From contig NZ_JACHFW010000001.1 in assembly GCF_014202115.1 (NCBI RefSeq), positions 1 through 64,000 of the forward strand: a DNA stretch of 64,000 nt. The letters are read 5' to 3'. Position 1 is the stretch's first letter; every line of letters starts with the position of its first letter. The stretch comes from Catenibacillus scindens. Lineage in GTDB: Bacteria; Bacillota; Clostridia; Lachnospirales; Lachnospiraceae. Both the position numbers and the translations under genes were made by a program. The notes under the pieces were generated by a model. That model was not told the DNA's origin and did no database searches. It worked only from the letters and a program-made list of their open reading frames with translations. Positions 15,986 to 24,592 of this stretch are shown here, one piece after another.

Positions 15986-17416
15986 TTACACATTGATCTC
16001 GGCTTTCATGCCAAGGACGTCTTTGTTGGCGTCAAGGATGGGCTGCACCACCTGGTCAAGAAATTCCTCAACCTGCCATGGTGCCCGTCCCACAAAGTTT
16101 TCCGGCTTCATAATGGCCTGGAGCTGCTCCATAGTCATGCCAAAGGCAGGGTCTGCGGCAATGCGCTCTAAAAGATCGTTTGGCTTGCCTTCCTCTTTTA
16201 CTACCCTTCCGGCAGCCATAGAATGTTCCCGGATCAGTTCGTGGAGTTCCTGGCGATCCCCGCCGGCTTTTACCGCATCCATCATAATATTTTCTGTGGC
16301 CATGAAAGGCAGCTCATTCATAAGGTGCTGACGGATCACTTTGGGATATACAACAAGGCCGTCAACTACGTTCATATACAAATCCAAAATACCGTCCACC
16401 GCTAAAAATGCCTCTGGAATACTCATGCGCTTGTTTGCTGAATCATCCAGTGTACGCTCAAACCACTGGGTTGCCGCCGTAATGGCCGGATTTAACATAT
16501 CTGCCAGCACATATCTGGACAGAGCGGCAATACGCTCGCTGCGCATTGGGTTTCTCTTGTAAGCCATAGCGGAAGAACCGATCTGATTCTTTTCAAAAGG
16601 CTCCTCGATCTCCTTTAAATGCTGGAGAAGACGAATATCATTGGAAAACTTGTGGGCGCTCTCGGCAATACCTGCCAGCACATTGATCACTCTGGAATCC
16701 ACTTTCCTGGAGTATGTCTGGCCTGATACAGCATAACAGGAATCAAAGCCCATCTTCTTGGCAATACGCCGGTCAGCTTCGCGGCATTTCTCCTGATCCC
16801 CGTCAAAAAGTTCCAGGAAACTGGCCTGTGTTCCCGTAGTCCCCTTGGACCCCAGAAGTTTTAAGCTGCCGATCACATACTCTACATCTTCCAGATCCAT
16901 AACAAGCTCGTTAAGCCAGAGAGTTGCCCTTTTTCCCACAGTTGTCGGCTGGGCCGGCTGGAAATGGGTAAATGCCAGAGTTGGCAGATCTTTATATGTG
17001 CGGGCAAACTTTGCCAGCTCATCAATAACATTGACCAATTTGCGGTGAACAAGGCGAAGGGCTTCCTTCATAAGAATAATATCTGTATTGTCTCCCACAT
17101 AACAGCTTGTGGCTCCCAGATGAATGATCCCTTTAGCCTTAGGGCACTGCTGGCCGTAAGCGTAAACATGTGACATAACATCATGGCGTACCAGAGCTTC
17201 TCTCGCCTTTGCCACGTCATAGTTAATATCGTCTTTGGCGGCTTTCAGTTCCTCGATCTGCTCATCGGTAATGTCCAGTCCAAGCTCTTTTTCTGTCTCT
17301 GCCAATGCGATCCACAGGCGTCTCCATGTTCTGAACTTTTTATCCGGTGAAAAAATATACTGCATTTCTTTGCTGGCATAGCGCTCTGCCAAAGGGGTCT
17401 GATATCTGTCGTTCAT
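15986..17416 (-). CDS. purB: adenylosuccinate lyase
   Basis: A 476-residue enzyme of the fumarase/aspartase superfamily. It cleaves SAICAR to AICAR and adenylosuccinate to AMP, two steps of purine synthesis, each releasing fumarate. The signature loop GSSAMAYKRNPMRSERI carries the catalytic Ser; HLGATSCYVGDNTD and TTVGKRATLW are the other two conserved regions. No other pur genes are nearby. GAGGAATTG precedes the start ATG. Confidence 0.96.
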   Translation of the reverse strand: MNDRYQTPLAERYASKEMQYIFSPDKKFRTWRRLWIALAETEKELGLDITDEQIEELKAAKDDINYDVAKAREALVRHDVMSHVYAYGQQCPKAKGIIHLGATSCYVGDNTDIILMKEALRLVHRKLVNVIDELAKFARTYKDLPTLAFTHFQPAQPTTVGKRATLWLNELVMDLEDVEYVIGSLKLLGSKGTTGTQASFLELFDGDQEKCREADRRIAKKMGFDSCYAVSGQTYSRKVDSRVINVLAGIAESAHKFSNDIRLLQHLKEIEEPFEKNQIGSSAMAYKRNPMRSERIAALSRYVLADMLNPAITAATQWFERTLDDSANKRMSIPEAFLAVDGILDLYMNVVDGLVVYPKVIRQHLMNELPFMATENIMMDAVKAGGDRQELHELIREHSMAAGRVVKEEGKPNDLLERIAADPAFGMTMEQLQAIMKPENFVGRAPWQVEEFLDQVVQPILDANKDVLGMKAEINV

Positions 17417-17522
17417 TTCAATTCCTCCATCTTCACTTGATCCGCGCTTTTACCGCGGTCGCTCTTTTCTTATTTTACATGATTCACACATAAAAGGCAA
17501 TCGGCAATACGCCAAATTGGCC

Positions 17523-17600
17523 TCGGTGTTTTTCGTGCTACAAAGTCATAAAATTTCATACAAGCTTGAAATTGATGACCTTTTGTCGATTGTCTCATCA
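17523..17600. repeat. family F right module, copy 3
   Basis: TCGGTGTTTTTCGTGCTACAAAGTCAT ... GATGACCTTTTGTCGATTGTCTCA aligns with 56917-56994. The hairpin between the two blocks differs: here AATTTC/GAAATT, there CTGCGC/GCGCAG, both closed by CAT/ATG. The left module is absent. Confidence 0.6.
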
Positions 17601-17661
17601 AATTATAAAACTTTCATAAACCATTGCCATTTGAAATTGCAAGTTTCATACAAATATGATA

Positions 17662-17717
17662 AAATTTGTAACAGTTCAGCCATCAAAAATAGGCGGGATG
17701 AACTGTTACTAAAATTT
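17662..17717. repeat. family P palindrome
   Basis: AAATTTGTAACAGTTCA (17662-17678) faces TGAACTGTTACTAAAATTT (17699-17717). It lies in the probable leader of the gene at 17749, ending 31 bases before the start codon. Confidence 0.8.
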
Positions 17718-17748
17718 CTATATTCGAGATAAAGAAAGGTTGAGAAGA

Positions 17749-18486
17749 ATGTCAAACGCATTTAAAGAAGAGCGTGAAAAACTGTCGAAAATGAATTTTC
17801 GCCAGAAAGTTGATTATATTTGGACCTACTACAAATTCTGGATGTTGATCTTTGCGGTCTGTATTTTAGTTGTGGCCGCCTTTGTCCAGGCTCAGCTTGC
17901 CTATAATCCTGACGCCATGACCATGCTCATGTGCGACACTTACTGTGAAGATACCCACACAGCTTACCAATCTATTAATGACGATTTTCGTGAGTATATA
18001 GCCCTCTATGAGGAGGAGAAAGATCCTATCAGTTTTGACGACACAATCTCATTCTCCGCCAGAAACAGCGACGCTTCCTACGCTGCCATGCTCCAGAAAC
18101 TTATGGCTCTCGTTTTAAGCGGCGGAGCGGATCTAATGGTGGGGCCGGCCTCTGCCATTGAATATTACGGAGCGCAAAATATGTTCTCAGACCTTGAAGA
18201 AGTTCTTCCTCAGGATCTTTTTGAACAGCTCAAGGAGGAAGGCGTTCTCTTTGAAACCACCTATACTCCTACCGAGGAGGAGATGGCCGACGGCGCCGTG
18301 GAGCGAACCTTTTACTGCGGCATACGCCTAGACAACGTAAGCTATTTCCAGGAAAAAGGAATTATGCTGGAAGATATGGCCATCGGCGTTATCATTTCCG
18401 GTAATCATCAGGATCTGGCCCTGGATTTTATCAATATGCTCTTTGGCCGGGATTCTGTCATGGCCATTGAAAATATGGAGGGATAA
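17749..18486 (+). CDS. unknown protein with one N-terminal membrane helix
   Basis: 245 residues from ATG 17749 (GAAAGG 10 bases upstream). Residues about 25-50 are one hydrophobic helix (FWMLIFAVCILVVAAFVQAQ) after a basic N-terminus, so the remaining 195 residues should face outward. That part has short stretches reminiscent of solute-binding folds (GGADLMVGPASAIEYYG, followed by FSDLEEVLPQDLFEQL), but no lipobox. I cannot name a function. It is a single gene ended by a strong terminator at 18535-18590. Confidence 0.62.
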   Translation: MSNAFKEEREKLSKMNFRQKVDYIWTYYKFWMLIFAVCILVVAAFVQAQLAYNPDAMTMLMCDTYCEDTHTAYQSINDDFREYIALYEEEKDPISFDDTISFSARNSDASYAAMLQKLMALVLSGGADLMVGPASAIEYYGAQNMFSDLEEVLPQDLFEQLKEEGVLFETTYTPTEEEMADGAVERTFYCGIRLDNVSYFQEKGIMLEDMAIGVIISGNHQDLALDFINMLFGRDSVMAIENMEG

Positions 18487-18534
18487 ACACTCTCCTATCC
18501 GATGACCGCAATCCCATACTCATCCCGAAAAAAA

Positions 18535-18590
18535 AGGAACGCTTCACAAAAGACATTGAAACTGTCTTTTGTGAAGCGTTCCTTTTTTTA
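18535..18590 (+). terminator. strong terminator after the 17749 gene
   Basis: A 21-bp perfect stem (18535-18555 with 18563-18583, starting AGGAACGCTTCAC) followed by seven T. The A run before it could also serve the convergent zupT-like gene. Confidence 0.9.
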
Positions 18591-18601
18591 TTTTCCGATT
18601 T

Positions 18602-19378
18602 TTATCCAAGAGCCACGTCGAGAGCCATCATAATCACAAAGCCTACGGCAAATCCAATAGTGCCGATATTGCTGTGTTCCCCCTCGCTGGCCTCCGGGAT
18701 CAATTCTTCCACCACCACATAAAGCATGGCCCCGGCGGCAAAAGACAGCAAATAAGGGAGTACCGGCTCGATCCAGCCAGCCAGGGCAATAGTAATTACC
18801 GCAGCCACAGGTTCTACAACACCGGAAACAAATCCATTGGAAAATGCCCTTCTCCGGCTCATGCCCTCATTGCGCAGAGGAAGAGAGATGATTGCTCCTT
18901 CCGGAAAATTCTGGATGGCTATGCCGATAGATAAGGCCATAGCGCCCATAAGCGTGATCTGAGTGCTGCTGGCCAGCATTCCTGCAAACACCACACCCAC
19001 CGCCATTCCCTCAGGAATATTGTGAAGTGTCACCGCAAGGACAAGCATAGTTGTTTTTTTTAAGGAAGTTTTCGGCCCCTCAGATTTATCAGCACCCATA
19101 TGGAGATGAGGCACCGCCCGGTCCATGGCCAGCAGAAAGGCTATGCCCAGAAGCAGCCCCACAGCCGCAGGGACAAAGGCAAACTTCCCCATATGCTCAG
19201 ACATATCCATGCATGGGATCAAAAGAGACCACACAGAGGCGGCCACCATCACCCCGGAAGCAAACCCAAGAAGAGCTTTCTGCACCAGAGAAGAAAGTTC
19301 CTTTCTCAGAAAAAACACACATGCCGCGCCTAAAGTTGTTCCCAATAACGGTATCATTACCCCGATTAACGTATTCAT
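18602..19378 (-). CDS. ZIP family divalent metal transporter
   Basis: A 258-residue membrane protein of the ZupT/GufA branch of ZIP transporters, which take up Zn(II), Fe(II) or Mn(II). About eight hydrophobic helices are visible. The two metal-site helices are clear: HNIPEGMAVGVVFAG and QNFPEGAIISLPLRNEG. The basic/His-containing loop between helices 3 and 4 is short. It is transcribed away from the acetyltransferase at 19549 and has no operon partners. The exact metal cannot be told from sequence. Confidence 0.92.
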   Translation of the reverse strand: MNTLIGVMIPLLGTTLGAACVFFLRKELSSLVQKALLGFASGVMVAASVWSLLIPCMDMSEHMGKFAFVPAAVGLLLGIAFLLAMDRAVPHLHMGADKSEGPKTSLKKTTMLVLAVTLHNIPEGMAVGVVFAGMLASSTQITLMGAMALSIGIAIQNFPEGAIISLPLRNEGMSRRRAFSNGFVSGVVEPVAAVITIALAGWIEPVLPYLLSFAAGAMLYVVVEELIPEASEGEHSNIGTIGFAVGFVIMMALDVALG

Positions 19379-19548
19379 ACACTCCTCCTTTATGCCGCTT
19401 ATAATCAGTATATACCTATCTTCTCAAAAAGATATCTCTGTCAAAAAATTATGTTTTCACCCTCGACAGCTTTTTCATTTATTGCGTCCCGGAAAATGCT
19501 ATTCTCATAGATAACTGATAGGATAATGTTGAGGGAGGAAATTTAAAG

Positions 19549-20178
19549 ATGCCGGATATTCATTCCATCTCTTACCGGGAGATTACATATAGAGACAGCC
19601 GTGATCTGACAGACTTTATAGACCGTCTGCAAAATCCCAAAAACGCCCCTCTGTATCCACAAAAGCGGCTTTTGCACCACCTGTATCTTATGGACAGCTT
19701 CTGCGGGTGCAGCTATGCCAAAGGCGCCTATGTAGGTCAAAAACTCATTGGACTGATCCTGGGCCGCTGCCAGGGACAGCGGACTGTCCATTTACATGCA
19801 GCGGCACAAAAAAAGCTGCTTGTCCTGCGTCTTCTTGCCAGCCGCCTGGGCCGGAGCTATTACAATGCCTACCGTCTTTTTAACAGAGCTGACCGCTGGC
19901 TTTTGCAGACCTGCCCTGAATCCTTCCAGGGCGAACTGATCTTTATAGCCGTAGATCCCCGGTTCCGTCACCAGGGCGTGGCTCTGTCCCTCCTTGGCAG
20001 CTTCCACGCCTATATGCTGTCCATGGGTGTCGGACAGATCTGCCTCTTTACAGACAGCGCCTGCGCGGTCTCCTTTTATGACCGGCAGCGCTTTGAAAGG
20101 CTCTCAACCCTTTACTGGCCGGAGAAATCCCGCCCTCAGGCGTTTGCCTTCTATCTGTATAAATTCTCCTATTTCTGA
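19549..20178 (+). CDS. GNAT family N-acetyltransferase
   Basis: A 209-residue acyl-CoA-dependent acetyltransferase. The acetyl-CoA loop is recognisable as VDPRFRHQGVALSLLGSF (around residues 137-154), and the C-terminal Phe/Tyr-rich strand (FYDRQRFERLS) is typical. The substrate is unknown. GGGAGGAAA precedes the ATG. It stands alone, convergent with the transketolase genes; 2 bases after its stop a fragment of the family S repeat begins. Confidence 0.85.
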   Translation: MPDIHSISYREITYRDSRDLTDFIDRLQNPKNAPLYPQKRLLHHLYLMDSFCGCSYAKGAYVGQKLIGLILGRCQGQRTVHLHAAAQKKLLVLRLLASRLGRSYYNAYRLFNRADRWLLQTCPESFQGELIFIAVDPRFRHQGVALSLLGSFHAYMLSMGVGQICLFTDSACAVSFYDRQRFERLSTLYWPEKSRPQAFAFYLYKFSYF

Positions 20179-20179
20179 T

Positions 20180-20211
20180 AAAAATCGCACATCATCCCGG
20201 AGGATTATAAA
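20180..20211. repeat. family S repeat, fragment
   Basis: AAAAATCGCACATCATCCCGGAGG... matches the right half of the family S core at 15327-15353. The outer hairpins are missing. It spans the stop codon of the minus-strand transketolase gene. Confidence 0.5.
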
Positions 20212-21143
20212 AATGCCTTAATCTTCTCGTAAATACTTTTTCCATCCAGACCATACCTTGAGATCAGCTCCACAGCCGGTCCAGATTCGCCAAAGCAATC
20301 GTTAATGCCGATCTTTTTTACCTTTACAGGGGCATTCTCGCAAAGGACATCGCATACGGCGCTTCCAAGGCCGCCGATGACAGAATGTTCCTCCACTGTC
20401 ACGACCTTTCCGGTTTTTTGGGCTGCGGAAATGACAAGCTCCGTATCTAAAGGTTTAATAGTATGAATGTTGATCACCATCGGATGAATACCGTCCTTTT
20501 CCAGCATTGCCGCCGCGTCCAGTGCTTCGCTGACACACAATCCCGTGGCAATGACCGCCACATCGCTGCCCTCTTTTAACACAACGCCCTTGCCCAGCTC
20601 AAATTTATAGTCCGGACGATCGTTGATCACAGGGACAGCCAGACGTCCAAAACGCATATATACCGGCCCCTGATGTTCATAGGCCGCCCGGACAGCGGCT
20701 TTCGCCTCCACATCGTCGGAAGGGTTGATCACAACCATTCCTGGGATCGTCCGCATCAGTGCGATATCCTCGTTACACTGATGAGTGGCCCCATCCTCGC
20801 CGACAGAAATGCCGGCATGGGTGGCGCCGATCTTAACGTTCAGATGGGGATATCCAATGGAATTGCGCACCTGCTCAAAAGCTCTTCCTGCGGCAAACAT
20901 GGCAAAAGAGCTGGCAAAAGGAACTTTCCCGGTAGCTGCAAGCCCCGCGGCAATGCCCATCATGTTGCATTCCGCAATACCGCAGTCAATATGCCGCTGG
21001 GGAAAAGCCTTTTTAAAAATCCCCGTCTTTGTTGCCGCCGCCAGATCCGCGTCAAGGACAACAACGTCCTCATGTTCTTTTCCAAGCTCCACCAGGGCAT
21101 TTCCATAACTTTCCCGTGTGGCGATCTTCTTTACTTCTAACAT
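20205..21143 (-). CDS. transketolase, C-terminal subunit
   Basis: 312 residues carrying the pyrimidine-binding (PYR) and C-terminal domains of transketolase. The catalytic Glu region is visible near EQVRNSIGYPHLNVKIGATHAGISVGEDGATHQ, and the C-terminal domain has VTVEEHSVIGGLGSAV. It needs the N-terminal subunit encoded just upstream; together they move two-carbon units between sugar phosphates in the pentose phosphate pathway. The two genes overlap by 7 bases, so translation is coupled. Split transketolases are common in Clostridia. Confidence 0.94.
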   Translation of the reverse strand: MLEVKKIATRESYGNALVELGKEHEDVVVLDADLAAATKTGIFKKAFPQRHIDCGIAECNMMGIAAGLAATGKVPFASSFAMFAAGRAFEQVRNSIGYPHLNVKIGATHAGISVGEDGATHQCNEDIALMRTIPGMVVINPSDDVEAKAAVRAAYEHQGPVYMRFGRLAVPVINDRPDYKFELGKGVVLKEGSDVAVIATGLCVSEALDAAAMLEKDGIHPMVINIHTIKPLDTELVISAAQKTGKVVTVEEHSVIGGLGSAVCDVLCENAPVKVKKIGINDCFGESGPAVELISRYGLDGKSIYEKIKAFL

Positions 21144-21970
21144 AACAGGGCACCTAACCTTTCTAATTCTTCCATGGCTGTTTTAAACTGCTCGTCATCG
21201 GGTGCCGTACCATGCCACCCGGCCTGGTTTTCCATAAAGGAAACACCCTTGCCCTTAACACTTTTAGCGATAATGGCACATGGGCAGCCTTTTGTCTGCC
21301 TGGCTTCTTTAAACGCTGCGTCCAGAGCAGTAAAATCATGGGCATCCACATTATCAATAACATGGAAATTGAAGGCTTCAAACTTTTTGCCGATAGGGTA
21401 AGGGGAACACACGTCGGCAATATTTCCGTCAATCTGAAGACCGTTGTTGTCCACGATCACAACCAGATTATCCAGCCCTCTGGCGCCTGCAAACATGGCA
21501 GCCTCCCACACCTGGCCTTCCTGCAGTTCCCCATCGCCCAAAAGGGTATACACTCTGTAATCTTCCTGGCTTAACTTGGCCGACAGAGCCATACCTACAG
21601 CGGCGGAAATGCCCTGTCCCAAAGAACCGCTGGACATATCCACGCCCGGAATATGTTTCATATCCGGATGTCCCTGGAGATAGGAACCTACATGACGCAG
21701 CGTCGTAAGATCCTCCCTGGGGAAATATCCCCGCTGGGCCAAAGTGGCGTAAAGCCCCGGCGCCACATGGCCTTTGGATAAAACAAACCGGTCTCTGTCC
21801 GGTTTATCAGGATTTTGGGGATCAATATTTAATTCCACAAAGTACAGATAGGTAAAAATATCCGCCGATGACAAAGACCCGCCGGGATGGCCGGACTTCG
21901 CGCTGTGTACGGCAGTCAGGATTCCTTTTCGGATTTCGTTGGCCGTCATTTTAAGTTCTGACTGATTCAT
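21137..21970 (-). CDS. transketolase, N-terminal subunit
   Basis: 277 residues with the thiamine diphosphate-binding (PP) domain: HSAKSGHPGGSLSSADI near the start, SKGHVAPGLYATLA, and the TPP/Mg motif GDGELQEGQVWEAAMFAGARGLDNLVVIVDNNG. It forms the active enzyme with the C-terminal subunit whose gene overlaps its end by 7 bases. AGGTGGTTG precedes the start. A third of the single-chain enzyme is absent from each piece, as expected for the split form. Confidence 0.94.
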   Translation of the reverse strand: MNQSELKMTANEIRKGILTAVHSAKSGHPGGSLSSADIFTYLYFVELNIDPQNPDKPDRDRFVLSKGHVAPGLYATLAQRGYFPREDLTTLRHVGSYLQGHPDMKHIPGVDMSSGSLGQGISAAVGMALSAKLSQEDYRVYTLLGDGELQEGQVWEAAMFAGARGLDNLVVIVDNNGLQIDGNIADVCSPYPIGKKFEAFNFHVIDNVDAHDFTALDAAFKEARQTKGCPCAIIAKSVKGKGVSFMENQAGWHGTAPDDEQFKTAMEELERLGALLC

Positions 21971-22091
21971 TTCACAACCACCTTTATTTTTTCATATTCA
22001 ATACGGAACAATCTCCGCAGCATCACAGGTTCAAAATACCTTTTGACGCTTTCACCATAGTATCAATTTTTTTAGAAAAAGTCAAAGGACA

Positions 22092-23729
22092 TTAACGCTC
22101 AAAATACATAGCTTCCATAAAATATTCGTTAAAGTCTCCATCATTTCCCAGGCTGATCTCCTGAGTATCTCTCGCCATTTTCCAGGCTCTCCCTATAAGG
22201 TTTTCGTCTAAAAGGCACATGAGGGCACCTTTCAGGGAAGCATTGCCTACCACGGTTATTTTTCCGGAAAAACTTTCCGGAAGAAGGCCGATGGCCACAG
22301 CTTTGTCTATATTCAGCCGGAATCCGAACCCCCCGGCCAGATACACCTTGGCCAGATCAGCCCCATTGGTGCCGTATCTTTTCAGAAGCACATTGATCCC
22401 TGCCCGGACCGCCGCCTTGGCAAGCTGGATCTCCCGGATGTCCTTCTGGGTAAAAGTAATGGGCTCTTCTCCAGGTCCATCAGCAATCTTAACCCCTATG
22501 TCAAAATAATCCTCATCCAGCAGTCCGGTTTCATCCACCAGGCCATGACCTACCAGCTCTGCCGCAATATCCAGCACGCCGGTGCCGCAAATCCCCACAG
22601 GAGGCTTATTACCGATGGTTTCATAGGCCATCTCTCCGTCTTTATAGGACACGGCGCAGATAGCACCACCGACACTTCCTGTCCCCCAGGAAATATTTCC
22701 CCCTTCAAAGGCCGGACCAGCGGCTGTGGAAGTAGCCACTCTCATTGTCCTGCCGCCGATAACCATCTCCCCGTTCGTACCAAGGTCAATGAGCATGGCC
22801 GGCGCCTTGATCTGATCAAAGCCACACACAAGCATTCCTGCCACAATATCCGCCCCAACGTAGGTGGAAATTCCCGGCAGGATGATCAATTCCATCTTCC
22901 CGTATTTAAGGATTTCTTCCCGGCTCAGAACATCCCCGGCAGCCTCTTTGATCCGGGAATGAATAGGATCAGTGGTCACCGGGGTAAATGGCGCTACCCC
23001 CAAAGTTTCGCAGCTATACCCCATAAGGAGATGGATCATGGTCGTATTGGCCGCCACTGTCATTTTTTCAATATGGCCGGACAAAATACCGGCCTTTTCT
23101 TCAAGGGCAGCCACTCCTTCTATAAGATCGGTCCACACCGACTTTTTAAGGGCGGATCCCAGTCCGGCCACCGATGCCTGTATGCGGGAAATAACATCGG
23201 CACCGTAAGCCCTCTGATGGTTAATACTGCTCTCCCAGGCCAGAACCTGCCCATCTTTTAAGTCCACAAGTTCCATAGCAATGGTCGTTGTCCCAACATC
23301 TACAGCCACCCCAAATGCCCTTGCTTCACTATTGTCCAGATCCGCTTTTTCCAAATGGCCGTCACTTTTTTTGGTCCGGTGAACTTCCGGCGCCCCCTCC
23401 ATTTGAACTTTATCCCGACCGCCAAGAACTTCAAAGTCCTCTTCTTTCTGTGTTTCAAGGACGATAACACAGTCTTTCTCAGGGAAAGCCCGGCAGGACA
23501 GACGCCATCCCTCCTCCAGTTGGCGAAGCGTAAATGCAGCGGCGTCCTCATCAGTCACTGGAAGTTCACCTTCAATGAGACGCACCCGGCATTTTTTACA
23601 GGTACCTCTCCCATCACAGTAGGCAGGCACATAGACATTGTTTTTTCTCAGTGTCACTAAAATACTGTCGCCTTCCACGCACCCAAAAACTTTCTCTGTC
23701 TTTCCATCCGCGATTGTAATCTTTACCAT
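22092..23729 (-). CDS. RACo-like corrinoid activation protein (2Fe-2S plus ASKHA domain)
   Basis: 545 residues. A plant-type ferredoxin domain binds one [2Fe-2S] cluster through Cys38, Cys44, Cys47 and Cys79. A linker leads to a DUF4445/ASKHA ATPase-like domain beginning AFGVAVDVGTTTIAMELVDL and containing LIDLGTNGEMVIG. In this family ATP binding drives reduction of Co(II) corrinoid proteins back to Co(I). No corrinoid protein or methyltransferase gene is nearby, so it must act on partners encoded elsewhere. The gene at 23749-24423 on the same strand, 19 bases upstream, is a likely partner. Confidence 0.87.
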   Translation of the reverse strand: MVKITIADGKTEKVFGCVEGDSILVTLRKNNVYVPAYCDGRGTCKKCRVRLIEGELPVTDEDAAAFTLRQLEEGWRLSCRAFPEKDCVIVLETQKEEDFEVLGGRDKVQMEGAPEVHRTKKSDGHLEKADLDNSEARAFGVAVDVGTTTIAMELVDLKDGQVLAWESSINHQRAYGADVISRIQASVAGLGSALKKSVWTDLIEGVAALEEKAGILSGHIEKMTVAANTTMIHLLMGYSCETLGVAPFTPVTTDPIHSRIKEAAGDVLSREEILKYGKMELIILPGISTYVGADIVAGMLVCGFDQIKAPAMLIDLGTNGEMVIGGRTMRVATSTAAGPAFEGGNISWGTGSVGGAICAVSYKDGEMAYETIGNKPPVGICGTGVLDIAAELVGHGLVDETGLLDEDYFDIGVKIADGPGEEPITFTQKDIREIQLAKAAVRAGINVLLKRYGTNGADLAKVYLAGGFGFRLNIDKAVAIGLLPESFSGKITVVGNASLKGALMCLLDENLIGRAWKMARDTQEISLGNDGDFNEYFMEAMYFER

Positions 23730-23748
23730 CTTGTCCCTTTCTTACATC

Positions 23749-24405
23749 TCAGCCTTTTTGCTGCATTAATCTCACCGGACAGTTTTTCAGCGGACACCGG
23801 CTGCAATCGTGTCTCGCCTCAAACGCAGTTTTGTCCGCCGTCAGTTCCAGGACATTGCAGCTTGTTTTTACCGGCGTAAACATAAATCCGCTGCTCAGCT
23901 TAAAAATCCCATCAAGATCCTTCAGACAGCGGTCGTATATATACTGGTGAAAATCCAGGGGAAGATCTGTGGGCGCTTCCTTCCGGCAGGCGATTCCAAA
24001 ACCTTCCTCCCGGCAGATTTCTTTCAACATGGGAAACAAAAACTGATCCATGGAAAACAGATACACATCCGCCATGGCGTCCAGAAGCATTCCCGCCAGA
24101 TAGTCGCCCTCTGCAAACCTGCGCCGGCTTTCCTCCTCCGGCCCAAGCCCTGCGGTTTGGATCATATACATCAGTCCTGTTTTGTTGTCAAGCTCCGGGG
24201 GGATATCCTCCAAAGACTGACATGGACTCTCCCATGCCACAACAGCCATGGGGCGCACATGATTCATAAACCAGGGCAGAAGCTGATTATACGTCTCAAT
24301 CACCTCGTCATAAACCGGGCTGTCCTCTGAGCAGTTAATTTTAAATAAAACATTTTCCCTGTCCATGGAAACATTAAAAATATCTGTAAAAATCTTTCTT
24401 TTCAT
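23749..24405 (-). CDS. MetH activation-domain-like protein
   Basis: 218 residues from ATG 24405 (AAAGG upstream; ATG 24423 would add six). The C-terminal part, LSSGFMFTPVKTSC followed by a Cys cluster DCSRCPLKNCPVR, and the general layout match the stand-alone relatives of the vitamin B12-dependent methionine synthase activation domain found in acetogenic and methylotrophic Clostridia. The family is linked to reactivation or handling of corrinoid proteins. It is directly upstream of the RACo-like gene on the same strand. The four Cys near the end could hold a metal or cluster; that is inference. Confidence 0.72.
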   Translation of the reverse strand: MKRKIFTDIFNVSMDRENVLFKINCSEDSPVYDEVIETYNQLLPWFMNHVRPMAVVAWESPCQSLEDIPPELDNKTGLMYMIQTAGLGPEEESRRRFAEGDYLAGMLLDAMADVYLFSMDQFLFPMLKEICREEGFGIACRKEAPTDLPLDFHQYIYDRCLKDLDGIFKLSSGFMFTPVKTSCNVLELTADKTAFEARHDCSRCPLKNCPVRLMQQKG

Positions 24406-24470
24406 CTTACATACCTTTTCCATATAAAAATGTACCTCTTTGATCTAGTCATCCCTGACGGCTGGCCATT

Positions 24471-24507
24471 TTAAAAATGCCTCCGTTCTCCCCGGAACAG
24501 AGGCATT
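24471..24507 (-). terminator. terminator of metY
   Basis: AATGCCTCCGTTC (24476-24488) pairs with GGAACAGAGGCATT (24494-24507) with one bulge. On the minus strand the stem is followed by TTTTTA. Confidence 0.75.
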
Positions 24508-24592
24508 CACCCCCAGCCGGCGGTCAAAAAATACCGTCGTCTGTAAGATCATATTCTATGTTCTTTTGACATTTGCCATAAAGCCTGCACGA

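Larger units (their letters stand above)
17417..17748. other. divergent intergenic region with family F and family P repeats
   Basis: 332 bases between purB and the plus-strand gene at 17749. They hold a right-half family F copy (17523-17600) and a family P palindrome (17662-17717). I see no gene in it. Confidence 0.7.
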
